From assembly GCA_016716885.1 (NCBI GenBank), contig JADJUV010000054.1, positions 24,735 through 88,734 of the forward strand: a stretch of 64,000 nucleotides of DNA, given 5' to 3'. The stretch comes from Candidatus Trichofilum aggregatum (lineage in GTDB: Bacteria; Chloroflexota; Anaerolineae; Promineifilales; Promineifilaceae). Below the pieces are notes generated by a model, which was given only the letters and a program-made list of their open reading frames with translations, made no database searches and was not told where the DNA came from. How positions within the stretch are numbered: position 1 is the stretch's first letter; each line of letters opens with the position of its first letter. Positions 1-7,883 of this stretch are shown one piece after another. The position numbers and the translations under genes are program-made.

Positions 1-795
1 AGCAAAATCGGCTAACCAATCCGGTGTTAGCGGTGCATCTGCGGCTAAGTCTCCTGTCGTATCTAATTCAGGCAGGTTGGTCAGCCACTCATCTTCTAGG
101 GAGGGTGATGGGGTTGATGAAGGTAACTCCGTTTGCCACTCATCATTGTTTGTTGAGGCATCGGCCGGAGTTGTGGAAAGGTCAAGCTCATTCGGATCAA
201 CCAGATCGGCCAACCAGTCCGATGGAGTCGCCAGCGCTGGTTCATCAGGGCTGCTATCCGTCTGAAACAGGTCTTCCGGCAATGATTCGGTGGATGCGGC
301 GGGTTCTTCTTCTGACTTGGAGCGCTCACGGCCCGGCCATTTGGGGCGTTCCAGAAAACCGTAATCTATGGTAAACCGATCCTGATCTTCTTTTTCGGTC
401 AGTTCGGTCAATTCATGCAACCAGTCAGTGATCCGTGATTGTCGTTCGGGATCCGGTTCCACACCGGGGCGTTCACCGGTTTTGAGCCATTCGGGCAAAT
501 CGTCGGGATCCAGTTCGCCGGTATCACCGGGGCGGCGCGAGGGTAGGATGAAGCCTTGACGGGAAGGTGGTGGAGATGATATCTCACCACCTGATTTTTC
601 TTCACCGGGTATATTGACTGGTTTGCCCAGGCGATTGCCGCAATTGTCGCAATAGAGCCGATTCTGGGGATTGGTCGTGCCGCAACTGGCGCAGATTTGG
701 GTGGTCTGCGGGGGTAATTGTGTACCACAGTGGTTGCAAAATTTGCTCCCTAACGGGTTAACATTGTTGCAGTTGCGGCAGTTGATTCCGTTCAT
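1..795 (-). CDS. Double zinc-ribbon protein with acidic DWL repeats (3' part beyond window)
   Basis: The frame is open from an ATG at 795 to the window edge, so the C terminus is missing. The first 50 residues hold two zinc ribbons: CRNCNN...FCNHCG and CASCGT...YCDNCG, each with two CxxC knuckles. The rest is acidic and low in complexity, with a recurring short motif of the type DLPEWL, SDWLADL, DEWLTNL and PDWLADF, about one every 40-60 residues. The start codon overlaps the stop of the upstream membrane gene as ATGA, so translation is probably coupled. The ribbons suggest a cytoplasmic zinc-binding adaptor, and the DWL motifs may be peptide ligands for a partner, possibly the neighbouring membrane proteins. 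No enzymatic domain is visible. The function is inferred only in this general sense. Confidence 0.8.
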   Translation of the reverse strand, partial: MNGINCRNCNNVNPLGSKFCNHCGTQLPPQTTQICASCGTTNPQNRLYCDNCGNRLGKPVNIPGEEKSGGEISSPPPSRQGFILPSRRPGDTGELDPDDLPEWLKTGERPGVEPDPERQSRITDWLHELTELTEKEDQDRFTIDYGFLERPKWPGRERSKSEEEPAASTESLPEDLFQTDSSPDEPALATPSDWLADLVDPNELDLSTTPADASTNNDEWQTELPSSTPSPSLEDEWLTNLPELDTTGDLAADAPLTPDWLADFA

Positions 796-1385
796 TCGCT
801 GTACGGTCTCTCTGAGCCAACAAGGAGACGGAGACTCAGGGTAATGGTTCCGAGGGCGACGCCGATGAGCAGACCCCGCAATCCGGCAGTGACAAAAAGG
901 CCGGAGATGAGATTGCGTAGGGAGGTAAACAGGTTTGCGGCCGCGAAGGGCACAGGTAGTAAGAACAGGAGTACCGTCGCCAAAAACAAAAACGACCAGC
1001 CGTCACGCCGCCGTTGGAACAGACGGAATCCCGCGAATAACAAGAAAAAGGCCAACAAAGAGCTAAACGCCGTTTCTAATGGTTTTTGTATCCGCTCAAA
1101 CATTTGCTGCGCCATATCGCCATTTGTCAGCTCCAGCATATCGGCCAGCCCCATCCCCAGCACCAGTAACATACTTAAGATGAGAACCAGGCTATACACG
1201 TTGGCTTTTAAGGCGCGTTTAGCGTGGATAAGAAACAGGTTCCCCAGGCCAAGCAGTAGAGCACAAACAGCCAGTAAGCTGGCCCAGCCCAAGATCAATT
1301 GGGCCAATGCCGGTATGAATAACAGACCAGCCAGAGCCAACAAACCGAAGATTAGGGCGAATAAGGTAGGGACGCTGTTTTTCAT
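792..1385 (-). CDS. Small multi-pass membrane protein, unknown function
   Basis: The product has 197 residues and is dominated by hydrophobic stretches, about six likely membrane helices: residues 8-27, 30-52, 63-83, 107-122, 130-150 and 163-185. Loops are short, and a basic FRRRD-like patch (FQRRRDG) lies between helices four and five. It belongs to no family I recognise. It sits between a DUF6754-like gene (12 bases upstream) and the zinc-ribbon gene (4-base overlap), so it is probably one subunit of a small membrane complex made from this operon. NotI-type octamer 936-943 lies inside the gene. Confidence 0.75.
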   Translation of the reverse strand: MKNSVPTLFALIFGLLALAGLLFIPALAQLILGWASLLAVCALLLGLGNLFLIHAKRALKANVYSLVLILSMLLVLGMGLADMLELTNGDMAQQMFERIQKPLETAFSSLLAFFLLFAGFRLFQRRRDGWSFLFLATVLLFLLPVPFAAANLFTSLRNLISGLFVTAGLRGLLIGVALGTITLSLRLLVGSERPYSE

Positions 1386-1397
1386 TGGGCTACGATT

Positions 1398-2159
1398 TTA
1401 GCTAGCCATACCGGTGATGAGAGCCAATAGAGTGGCTACGATAATAGCGATGGCGGCCAACAGGCGCAGGATATCTTGCAGTTGTAGACTGGCTAGTTGG
1501 GCCGGTTTGCCTTGTAAATAGGCTCCCGCGGCCAAATGCTCCTCACCCATGATAAGGGCTTCTGCCAGCGGATAGGCCAGGGCTAAGGCAATTGGATCGT
1601 CACTGCTGATTAGCTGTTCGGCCTGGGTACGTTCGGCCGCTTCAGTGATAAGGGCAATTTCTGAGCCAAACCGCCCAGCCAGAATGTTACTACCAACGCC
1701 TTCGCGGTTAAGGATGTGGGTCACACCAGCGGCATAAGCCAGGGGAAAGGTGTCGCCCGCCTGGAACTCCACCATGCCGGGTTTGAATTCCGAGGCTCGA
1801 TGGGCTTTGATATAAACCTGACGTAAATTGTCTTGACCAGCCACTAAAAGTGTACCATCGCCCGTCGTGACAACGGGTGGCATACCGCTGGCGCAACTGC
1901 TTTCGGCCAGGTGATCCAATATCGTGAGAGCGGCCACGCTGGATGGGTTGCTGGAACCGGCCAGGTTCCCTCGCCCTAAACTGATGTGCATACGTTGACC
2001 GCTTTCGATGGCGTAGCCCACCTGTTTTTTCAGGGCCATGAAGCCAGAATGCGGCCGCAACCCTACTTTGCTTCCCTTTTTCACGCGCTGGGTCAACACC
2101 AATAACCCGGCTCCAGCCAGGGCAATGAAAATGAGGATGAATAAATTATTGATGTTCAT
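1398..2159 (-). CDS. DUF6754-like membrane-anchored protein
   Basis: The product has 253 residues, with one N-terminal membrane helix (residues 5-22), a soluble central domain and one C-terminal helix (about 229-249). The central domain holds a MHISLGRGNLAGSS segment and a glycine-rich stretch near VGSNILAGRFGSE. This layout matches the Chloroflexota family that I remember as DUF6754; the assignment is from memory and is not certain. Membrane topology would leave the central domain on one side of the membrane between two anchors. It lies in the operon that starts at 2492. No catalytic motif is evident. Confidence 0.6.
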   Translation of the reverse strand: MNINNLFILIFIALAGAGLLVLTQRVKKGSKVGLRPHSGFMALKKQVGYAIESGQRMHISLGRGNLAGSSNPSSVAALTILDHLAESSCASGMPPVVTTGDGTLLVAGQDNLRQVYIKAHRASEFKPGMVEFQAGDTFPLAYAAGVTHILNREGVGSNILAGRFGSEIALITEAAERTQAEQLISSDDPIALALAYPLAEALIMGEEHLAAGAYLQGKPAQLASLQLQDILRLLAAIAIIVATLLALITGMAS

Positions 2160-2213
2160 TGTTCAGGTGAGGAATACACAGAGACTTAGCAGAGGTATTT
2201 ATGGGGCAAGCCT

Positions 2214-2492
2214 CTACTCACTCGTCTCTAATTGCTCAATCAACATTTCTACCCCTTCAGGTGTTTCTAGTAAATGGGCCAATTGGCTAACAGGGGTGGA
2301 GGGTAGGAACAGGTTAAGGGCGGGTTGGGCGATGTATAAACATTGTGCGCCCAAAAAGGTCAACGGGCGACCGGCATCGAGGGCAAGTAGGGCTGGCAAA
2401 CGCAACCCCCAGCGGCATAACGCGGCCGCGATGTGCGCTACATTCTCCGTTTCGGGTTTTACCACAGGTGGTACGGATAGGTTAAAACGCAT
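2214..2492 (-). CDS. Small hydrophobic protein, first gene of operon
   Basis: This 92-residue product has a moderately hydrophobic middle (residues 22-65) and an acidic C terminus (EGVEMLIEQLETSE). It is the first gene after the promoter at 2559-2587 and is followed after 54 bases by the DUF6754-like gene in the same direction, which supports it being real. No family is recognised. An overlapping plus-strand frame (2038-2499) is less convincing because it crosses the start of the neighbouring gene. Confidence 0.5.
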   Translation of the reverse strand: MRFNLSVPPVVKPETENVAHIAAALCRWGLRLPALLALDAGRPLTFLGAQCLYIAQPALNLFLPSTPVSQLAHLLETPEGVEMLIEQLETSE

Positions 2493-2558
2493 GAACTGAC
2501 CCTGATGATTGTCAATAACCAGACATAAAAAGTTTTGTTGTAATACTACAATAGCAGG

Positions 2559-2587
2559 AGTATAACATGTTTACCAGACCGTGTAAA
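2559..2587 (-). promoter_or_regulatory. Sigma70-type promoter for the zinc-ribbon/membrane operon
   Basis: On the minus strand, TTTACA (2587-2582) is followed by a 17-base spacer and TATACT (2564-2559). Each hexamer has one mismatch to consensus, and TG lies one base before the -10, as in extended -10 promoters. The predicted transcript start near 2552 leaves a leader of about 60 bases before the ATG at 2492. Confidence 0.6.
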
Positions 2588-2692
2588 GTGTAGGCAAGAC
2601 GTGAAGCGTGAAAGATAAAGTAAGGGAAATGGGAAGGATTTAGTCCTGTATTTAGGATGGGAAGGTAAGCTTTTCCGGTGATCGCCACAGCC

Positions 2693-2810
2693 AGAGAACG
2701 TCTATCGTACAGCTTTACGAAAGGTGGGTTTATGCTTTATGACAAGTTTCCGTATCAGTTTGTCGCCGGAACCCCCATCCCTAACCCCGCCCCCGGGGGC
2801 GGGGAATTTT
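2693..2810 (+). repeat. Dispersed repeat family C, copy 1
   Basis: This segment resembles the reverse complement of 22301-22388: both carry CTTTACGAA, then TTTATGACA, then GTTTGTCGCCGGAA, then a C-rich run and GGGGCGGGGAAT. Copy 1 ends in a perfect GC palindrome, CCCCGCCCCCGGGGGCGGGG at 2785-2804. It lies in the 450-base gap between two minus-strand operons. No coding sense was accepted for the small plus-strand frame here. Confidence 0.55.
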
Positions 2811-2812
2811 TA

Positions 2813-2850
2813 GTGCGGTTTTTCGGGGCATTCGCCCCGAAAAACCGCAC
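2813..2850. terminator. Perfect 17-bp hairpin downstream of the thioredoxin gene
   Basis: The arms 2813-2829 and 2834-2850 pair perfectly around a four-base loop (ATTC). It lies 93 bases past the stop of the minus-strand thioredoxin gene and could end its transcript, but no T run follows the stem on that strand, so it may instead be part of the adjacent repeat. Confidence 0.4.
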
Positions 2851-2942
2851 CGTCAGGTTCCCCCTTTCCCAGTTGTATACCGACGCGGTGACAAAGTGAA
2901 AAAACCTCAGATTGTGTCCGCTGCCAGTATAGAACCGTTCAG

Positions 2943-3362
2943 CTACTCAATCACCGCTTGCATGGCGTCTCTTAACGCTTCAATGGGTTGGGGACCGAAG
3001 AAGCGGGCTGTGACCTGGCCCTCGGCATCAATCACGGCAAAGGCGGGGTGCCCACGTAGTTCAAGCGCTTCCATGAGTTGGCTATTGGTAGGATCGTTGG
3101 CATCCAGACGCATAACCTGGATTTGCCCGGCAAATTCTTGTTCTAACCCATCCACGATGGGTTCCATTTGTGCTCAAGGCGCTCACGGGTCGGTAAAGAA
3201 TTGCACGAGCGCCGGGCCAGGGATGGCCGGGGTGGGGGTAGCTGGGTCGGATGAGGGGGAGCACGCGGCCGCGAAACTCATCACCGCCATCAGCAACAGG
3301 CCCACGCCCCAGGTAAAGAACCGGGTGGTTTTCGGTGAAGTTGAATGGTTTGGGTGTTTCAT
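2943..3362 (-). CDS. Thioredoxin-like lipoprotein with UGA at both CxxC positions (candidate UxxU selenoprotein)
   Basis: Read from the ATG at 3362, one frame encodes 139 residues if two UGA codons are read through. Residues 12-33 form a signal segment ending in SFAAAC, a lipobox with Cys34, so the protein is probably lipid-anchored outside the membrane. After a Pro/Thr linker comes a thioredoxin-type strand (ALVQFFTDP), then UGA-Ala-Pro-UGA, then AQMEPIVDGLEQEF, a strand with VMRLDAND, the cis-Pro region RGHPAFAVID and the final VTARFFGP strand. In this fold the motif is normally CxxC, and both UGA codons (3185-3183 and 3176-3174) sit exactly on the two Cys positions. A hairpin follows (3163-3145). 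The start overlaps the cytochrome c stop as ATGA. I infer selenocysteine at residues 60 and 63. The alternative is a short 74-residue fragment starting at 3167, which would lack the active site. Confidence 0.65.
3145..3163 (-). promoter_or_regulatory. SECIS-like hairpin after the two UGA codons
   Basis: On the minus strand the stem AACCCATC pairs with GATGGGTT around a GTG loop, eight perfect base pairs. The loop begins 18 bases after the second UGA and 27 bases after the first. Bacterial SECIS elements usually have a stem just downstream of UGA with the apical loop about 16-37 bases away and a G among the first loop bases; this hairpin meets these criteria for both codons. It lies within the coding sequence, as expected for bacteria. 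A chance hairpin remains possible. Confidence 0.5.
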
Positions 3363-3850
3363 CGGTTAGGAATGCTCTGTTGGGAGGCCAGAATATCATC
3401 CGGCCAGTCCTGCTTAATGTAAGCCAGGATCGCGTCGATCTGGGTGTCGGTCAATACGTCTTTATAGGGGGGCATCGCACTCACGCCGATGTTGGCTTCC
3501 AGCCGGGTGCCCCCCAATTGGATGGATTCGATGAGGTAAGCATCGCTGTGGTGCCAGGTGTGGCCGGTTTCGTCGTGGGGTGGTGCCCGGAAAGAGCCAT
3601 CGGGGTTATTTTCTTTCCAGTTAGCCTCGCCTTCCAGGTTAAAACCGTGGCAAGCGGCACAATAGGTATCGTAGAGGGTTTTCCCTTCAGTCAACATGTC
3701 TGCCGAGGCGATGGTGCTGGAAGAAGTGCCAGGGGAGCGTAGGGCGATTGCGGCCGCGGCCACGAGGATCACGACAAGTAAGCCCACACCCCAACCAAGG
3801 TATGTGTTGGCACGGCGTAAGGCTACCGTGTTTCTTTTCCTATTTTTCAT
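3359..3850 (-). CDS. Membrane-anchored class I cytochrome c
   Basis: The product has 163 residues. A membrane helix lies at about residues 17-39 after a basic N terminus (MKNRKRNTVALRR), with no cleavage site, so it is probably an anchored periplasm-facing cytochrome. The haem motif CAACH is at residues 68-72, preceded by GKTLYDTYC, and a distal methionine is plausible in VSAMPPYKDVLTD. The C-terminal helix TQIDAILAYIKQDW is typical of class I cytochromes. An AAGGAG Shine-Dalgarno lies just before the ATG. Its stop overlaps the start of the thioredoxin-like lipoprotein, which suggests a joint extracytoplasmic redox role such as electron or disulfide transfer; that link is inference. Confidence 0.85.
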   Translation of the reverse strand: MKNRKRNTVALRRANTYLGWGVGLLVVILVAAAAIALRSPGTSSSTIASADMLTEGKTLYDTYCAACHGFNLEGEANWKENNPDGSFRAPPHDETGHTWHHSDAYLIESIQLGGTRLEANIGVSAMPPYKDVLTDTQIDAILAYIKQDWPDDILASQQSIPNR

Positions 3851-3965
3851 GGTAACAGAATCTCCTTAGGATCAAGGATTAAGCAACCTACGGAACTGAG
3901 ACGAGAGACTCATACTGCTTTACATAAGTCTTTCGTAGAGTTAGTCGGAAGACCCATCCCCCTAA

Positions 3966-3990
3966 CCCCCTTCCCCCACCGGGAAGGGGG
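3966..3990. repeat. 10-bp GC hairpin upstream of the cytochrome operon
   Basis: CCCCCTTCCC (3966-3975) pairs with GGGAAGGGGG (3981-3990) around CCACC. The flank CCCATCCCCCTAACCCC resembles the flank of the hairpin at about 2773-2790, so both sides of the cytochrome/thioredoxin operon carry a similar C-rich stem-loop. The rest of 3851-4192 holds no gene that I can support. Confidence 0.45.
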
Positions 3991-4192
3991 AAAATGCCCG
4001 GATGGCGCAGCGCTAAAAATCGGTCTTGGGAAAGCCGTGCTTAAATTCGGGTTGATTGTACAAAGCATCTGGTTTTTGTGTCAAAAAGGGGGCCAGCGAT
4101 GGGCAAAAAGTAATTGTGTCACATCAGTTTTCCTGGGCTATACTGAAAGGGTGGATCATATACTCCGGCGGTGATTTATTGAACCTTTATCC

Positions 4193-4316
4193 TAACCTGG
4201 ACAAACCAGAAAATTTATCCGCCGATTAACGCCGATTTTCGCTGATTAAAGAATCTGCGTTAATCCCCAAAATCTGCGGTTAAACTTCTTGCCAACTGGT
4301 CAAGAAGTTGACTCGT
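4193..4316 (-). repeat. Composite repeat family A, copy 1
   Basis: One end (4285-4316, minus strand) carries ACGAGTCAACTTCTTGACC followed by AGTTGGCAAGAAG; the other end (4193-4211) carries TTCTGGTTTGTCCAGGTTA on the minus strand. The interior is a self-complementary array of the words AATCTGCG, TTAATC and GCCGATT. The same two ends occur around unrelated interiors at 7974-8110 and 14402-14574. Confidence 0.7.
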
Positions 4317-4322
4317 CAGCTA

Positions 4323-4431
4323 CTATAGCTGTTCAGATAATCATTTGGGTCTTGGTTCGTAGTGACCGCTTTAGCGGGCTGGTGCTAGCCCGCTAAAGCG
4401 GTCACTACAAACAAGAACTTTTTCTTGAAAG
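4323..4431 (+). repeat. Dispersed hairpin element family B, copy 1
   Basis: The core is a perfect 22-bp inverted repeat: arms 4359-4380 and 4387-4408 with a six-base loop. It is flanked by CTATAGCTGTTCAGATAATC on the left and a TTTTTCTTGAA segment on the right. A second copy, in opposite orientation, with the same flanks lies at 35378-35486. The size and structure fit a non-autonomous palindromic element (MITE or REP type). It abuts family A copy 1. Confidence 0.75.
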
Positions 4432-4449
4432 ATATATTATGAGGTATCC

Positions 4450-5493
4450 ATGAAAGCGGTTGTTTTTCATCAGCATGGCGATTTGAATCAGGTGGAATTG
4501 GCTGAGATTCCCCAGCCGACCCCGGGGCCTAATGAGGTGTTGTTGCAGGTGCACGCGGCCGCGCTCAATCGCCTTGATCTGTGGGTGTTGGCGGGCTGGC
4601 CCGCGCTCAAATTACACCTGCCCCATGTGATGGGCAGTGATGGCGCTGGCGTCATCGCCGAGGTGGGAGCACAGGTGACGGGCTGGCAGGTGGGTGATCG
4701 GGTGGCGGTGAATCCTACCTATAGTTGTGGCCGCTGTGAATTTTGTTTACGCGGCCGCGATAACCTGTGTGAACAATTTGCTATTTATGGCGAACATCTG
4801 CCCGGTTTTATGGCCGAATATGCCGTTATTCCGGCGCGGAACCTGCTTAAACTCCCTGACCATGTTCCTTTTGCCACCGCCGCGGCCGCGTCTCTGGTGT
4901 ATGTAACGGCCTGGCACTCCTTGATCGAACGCGGCCGCTTGCAGGCTGGCGAAGATGTGTTGGTCGTAGGGGCCGGTGGGGGCGTCAATACCGCCACTAT
5001 CCAGATTGCCCGCCTGGCTGGTGCCCAAACCATCTATGTGGTTGGCTCCGATGAGCAAAAATTGGCCCAGGCCAAAACGCTGGGTGCACACGTTACGATT
5101 AACCGCAATCAGGAAGATTGGGGTAAAGCTATTTTCAAAGCGACCAATCGGCAAGGGGTGGATGTGGTGGTGGATAATGTGGGTGCGGCTACCTATGCTA
5201 CCAGTCTGCGCGCCCTCAAAAAAGGGGGCAGATTATTGACCGTAGGCAATACGAGTGGCCCTAAATTTGAGTTTGATAACCGGTTTATTTTTGGTAAACA
5301 CCTGGAAATCATTGGCAGTACCATGGGACCTATCAGCGCTTATCAGCAGGTGATGGGCATGGTTTTTAATGGCCGCTTACAGCCAGTCATTGATACCATT
5401 TATCCTTTGAACGAAGGTGCTGAGGCTTTGCGTCGTCTGCAAGCAGGGGATGTAAGTGGAAAATTAGTGGTGGCTCTGCACCAGGGCGAATAA
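4450..5493 (+). CDS. Zinc-type medium-chain dehydrogenase/reductase
   Basis: This 347-residue MDR-superfamily oxidoreductase has an N-terminal GroES-like domain (about 1-150) and a Rossmann domain (about 165-290). The structural zinc cluster is complete, with four Cys in CGRCEFCLRGRDNLC. The cofactor loop reads VVGAGGGVNTATIQIA, and VVVDNVG and GGRLLTVG follow in the usual places. The usual catalytic-zinc Cys is replaced (ALNRLDLW), and the GHE motif reads GSDGAG, so catalytic zinc binding is doubtful and a quinone- or enoyl-reductase-like reaction with NADP(H) is as likely as alcohol oxidation. The substrate is unknown. Four GCGGCCGC octamers fall within 380 bases of it (4555, 4751, 4882, 4931). 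Confidence 0.9.
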   Translation: MKAVVFHQHGDLNQVELAEIPQPTPGPNEVLLQVHAAALNRLDLWVLAGWPALKLHLPHVMGSDGAGVIAEVGAQVTGWQVGDRVAVNPTYSCGRCEFCLRGRDNLCEQFAIYGEHLPGFMAEYAVIPARNLLKLPDHVPFATAAAASLVYVTAWHSLIERGRLQAGEDVLVVGAGGGVNTATIQIARLAGAQTIYVVGSDEQKLAQAKTLGAHVTINRNQEDWGKAIFKATNRQGVDVVVDNVGAATYATSLRALKKGGRLLTVGNTSGPKFEFDNRFIFGKHLEIIGSTMGPISAYQQVMGMVFNGRLQPVIDTIYPLNEGAEALRRLQAGDVSGKLVVALHQGE

Positions 5494-5520
5494 ATCTATA
5501 TTCACGGATTAAGGTTGGTT

Positions 5521-5538
5521 GGGGGGGGGGGGGGGGGG
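5521..5538. other. Poly-G tract after dehydrogenase gene
   Basis: An uninterrupted run of about 18 G lies 27 bases after the dehydrogenase stop, where a terminator would be expected. It is probably a sequencing or assembly artefact of a structured region, but a real homopolymer cannot be excluded. Confidence 0.5.
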
Positions 5539-5618
5539 AAATAGCCGGTGGCTCGGTATAAGCTCAGGCGTTGTTTGTAAATCGATGACCCACTGCGTTT
5601 GTCTGTGGATGGCTCCCC

Positions 5619-7883
5619 ATGAAACGCAAAACCAATCCCCAAGAAGACCGTTTGACGCTCCAGCATTATGCTCAACGCCTGGAAGCTCAACATGCCATTG
5701 ATCGAGCGATTCTTTCGGCTGATTCACCACGGGCGGTAGCCAGGGCCACGATTAAGTATATTCAGGCTCTTTTGCCCAATCATTATGCCAGCGTTATTTA
5801 TTTTGATCATGCCACAGGTGAGGCCATTATGCTGGCAACCACCCTGCCCGATAGCCACAACTCCCACTTGCTGTTGGCCGTACCTATAACCGGGTTGGGT
5901 GATTTGCGTGATCTGGTACAGGGTAAAGAGCGGCGCATTTTGGATTTGCAGGCGCGGCCGCAACCCACACCGGTCGAGCAAGCCCTCATTGAGCAGGGTA
6001 TCCGTAGCTATTTGACGGTTCCTTTGCAGGCCCAACGTGACCTGATTGGCACGCTAAACCTGGGCAAGCGTCATGTCGAGGCTTTTGCTCCTGAAGACCG
6101 GGAGATCGCCCATGAATTGGCGGATCAGTTAGCCATTGCCATCAAACAGGCCATGTTGTCGGAGGCGACAAACCGGCAATTGACGGAATTGATACTTTTG
6201 CACGCGGCCGCGACTGCCTGCGCGGCCGCGATCAACGAAGATCAACTCATCCTGCGCATCACCCAAATCATCTATGACGCCCTACACCCAGACCATTTTG
6301 GCCTTATCCTGCGTGATGAACAGTTCTCTGATCTTGTTATCCACGCCAGTTATCGGGGGTTGCCCAACAGTCTGTACGATCCGGTTGTGCCGGAAACCAC
6401 CCTTATCTATCGCACGGCCCAAACCGGACAACCCCAACGCCTCAGCCGAGAAGCCTTAAGGAAGAACTACACCCCCATCCATCCGCACACCCAGTCGGAA
6501 TTGTGTGTGCCGTTGCAGGCTGGCGACAAAGTGATAGGCGTCCTACACGCCGGTAGTATTCGCCCTGATATGTTTAGCTCCCAAGACGAACGGTTGCTGA
6601 CCACCATTGCCGGTCAACTCGCCACAGCCATCAGCAAGATTCGTCTGTTTGAACAGGCCCAACAAGAGCTAGAGCGCCGTCGCCGCATCGAGTCCACTTT
6701 GCAGCAAACCCAACATGAGCTAGAACGCCGCATCGCCGAGCGCACACAAGAGTTGGGGCTGATCTTCCGCGCTAATCAGGCCCTTGTTTCCACCTTTGAT
6801 CTGGATGAAGTGCTCATTACGATTCTACGGGAGATCAATCACCTGCTCCAGGTGACATCTTGCTCGGTCTGGTTACTCAACCCGCTCACGGGCGAGTTAA
6901 TGTGTCAACAAATCACCGGGCCACGTAGTGAACGTATCAAGGGTTGGCGACTGGCCCCCGATGAGGGGGTAGCCGGGTGGGTGGTACACCATCATCAAAG
7001 TGTCATGTTGGGTGATGCTGGTAACGATATTCGCCACCAAACGAAGGCGGGACAGGAGATTGGGCTGGATATCCGTTCGATGATTGCTGTACCGCTTATT
7101 CTGAAAGGCAGACCCATTGGGGTGTTACAGGTTGTGGATACAACGCCCAACCGTTTTGATCCCAATGACCTGGCTCTGATGGAATCGTTGGCTGTGACGG
7201 CGGCTATTGCCATAGATAATGCCGGGCTGTATGAGCAGGTTCGTCAGGAGGCGGAAACAAATGCCATCCTCTTGCAAGAGGTAAATCATCGGGTCAAAAA
7301 CAACTTATCGGCCATTATGGGCTTGCTGTATGCCGAGCGGCGTCATGCGGGGGTGAGGGATGATCCGGTTTATCAATCTATCATGAGTGATCTGATTAAC
7401 CGGGTGCAGGGGCTGGCTACTGTCCATTCCATTCTCTCGGCCTCTAATTGGGGGCCTATCTCTCTGAGTGAACTGGCGCAACGGGTGAGCCATTCCGCCT
7501 TGCAGGCTTTGCCTCATTACAAACGGATCAATGTGCAGGTGACGGCGACGAATTTAGTGGTGACACCTGATCAGGCGCATCACCTGGCGCTAATCATCAA
7601 TGAAGTGGTCACGAACTGTGTGAAGTACAGCCTGGGTGAACGACAGAATGGTCAGTTTCGGGTGTTGATTGAGGAGCACGCGGCCGCGAACGAGGTATGG
7701 ATGGAATTTGCGGACGATGGCCCTGGTTTCCCGGAAGACGTGTTGCGCCAAGAGCAGCCGCGCCATAACGTGGGTTTCCACCTCATACAGAACATCGTGC
7801 GGCGCAACTTGCGGGGCACCATTGTTTTGGGCAATGGGACAACTCACTCTACCGCCGATACAATTTATTCGGGGCGGTCGTGA
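5619..7883 (+). CDS. Cytoplasmic GAF-GAF-GAF histidine kinase (HisKA_2 type), C terminus shifted
   Basis: The 754-residue product has no membrane helix. Three GAF domains occupy about residues 20-185, 190-345 and 380-535, with a coiled coil (QQELERRRRIESTLQQ) before the third. The kinase core carries EVNHRVKNN, the phospho-acceptor His box of the HisKA_2 family, then an N box (INEVVTNCVKYS) and a G box (FADDGPGFPEDV). The G2 and C-terminal part is disturbed: after IVLGNGTT the frame ends in an unrelated tail, while the frame that should follow (AVVTITFKVEGN) runs on to a stop at 7911. One missing T in the TTT at 7864-7866 would join them. Input is probably cytoplasmic; the likely partner is the REC protein 280 bases downstream. 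Confidence 0.85.
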   Translation: MKRKTNPQEDRLTLQHYAQRLEAQHAIDRAILSADSPRAVARATIKYIQALLPNHYASVIYFDHATGEAIMLATTLPDSHNSHLLLAVPITGLGDLRDLVQGKERRILDLQARPQPTPVEQALIEQGIRSYLTVPLQAQRDLIGTLNLGKRHVEAFAPEDREIAHELADQLAIAIKQAMLSEATNRQLTELILLHAAATACAAAINEDQLILRITQIIYDALHPDHFGLILRDEQFSDLVIHASYRGLPNSLYDPVVPETTLIYRTAQTGQPQRLSREALRKNYTPIHPHTQSELCVPLQAGDKVIGVLHAGSIRPDMFSSQDERLLTTIAGQLATAISKIRLFEQAQQELERRRRIESTLQQTQHELERRIAERTQELGLIFRANQALVSTFDLDEVLITILREINHLLQVTSCSVWLLNPLTGELMCQQITGPRSERIKGWRLAPDEGVAGWVVHHHQSVMLGDAGNDIRHQTKAGQEIGLDIRSMIAVPLILKGRPIGVLQVVDTTPNRFDPNDLALMESLAVTAAIAIDNAGLYEQVRQEAETNAILLQEVNHRVKNNLSAIMGLLYAERRHAGVRDDPVYQSIMSDLINRVQGLATVHSILSASNWGPISLSELAQRVSHSALQALPHYKRINVQVTATNLVVTPDQAHHLALIINEVVTNCVKYSLGERQNGQFRVLIEEHAAANEVWMEFADDGPGFPEDVLRQEQPRHNVGFHLIQNIVRRNLRGTIVLGNGTTHSTADTIYSGRS

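Noticed and set aside
844..1401. Plus-strand frame of 185 codons opposite the small membrane protein
   Set aside because: It is rich in Arg, Lys and Asn as the antisense of a hydrophobic protein; the minus frame has helices and operon context.
2678..2899. Small plus-strand frame of 73 codons
   Set aside because: It covers repeat family C and a perfect hairpin, and its peptide is a translation of palindromes.
2943..3362. Thioredoxin gene as a simple nonsense pseudogene
   Set aside because: Both stops are UGA, both replace the active-site Cys, the frame is otherwise intact on both sides, and a SECIS-like hairpin follows.
4193..4316. CRISPR array
   Set aside because: Repeated words in the spacers are 7-12 bases and self-complementary, without regular repeat-spacer units or cas genes.
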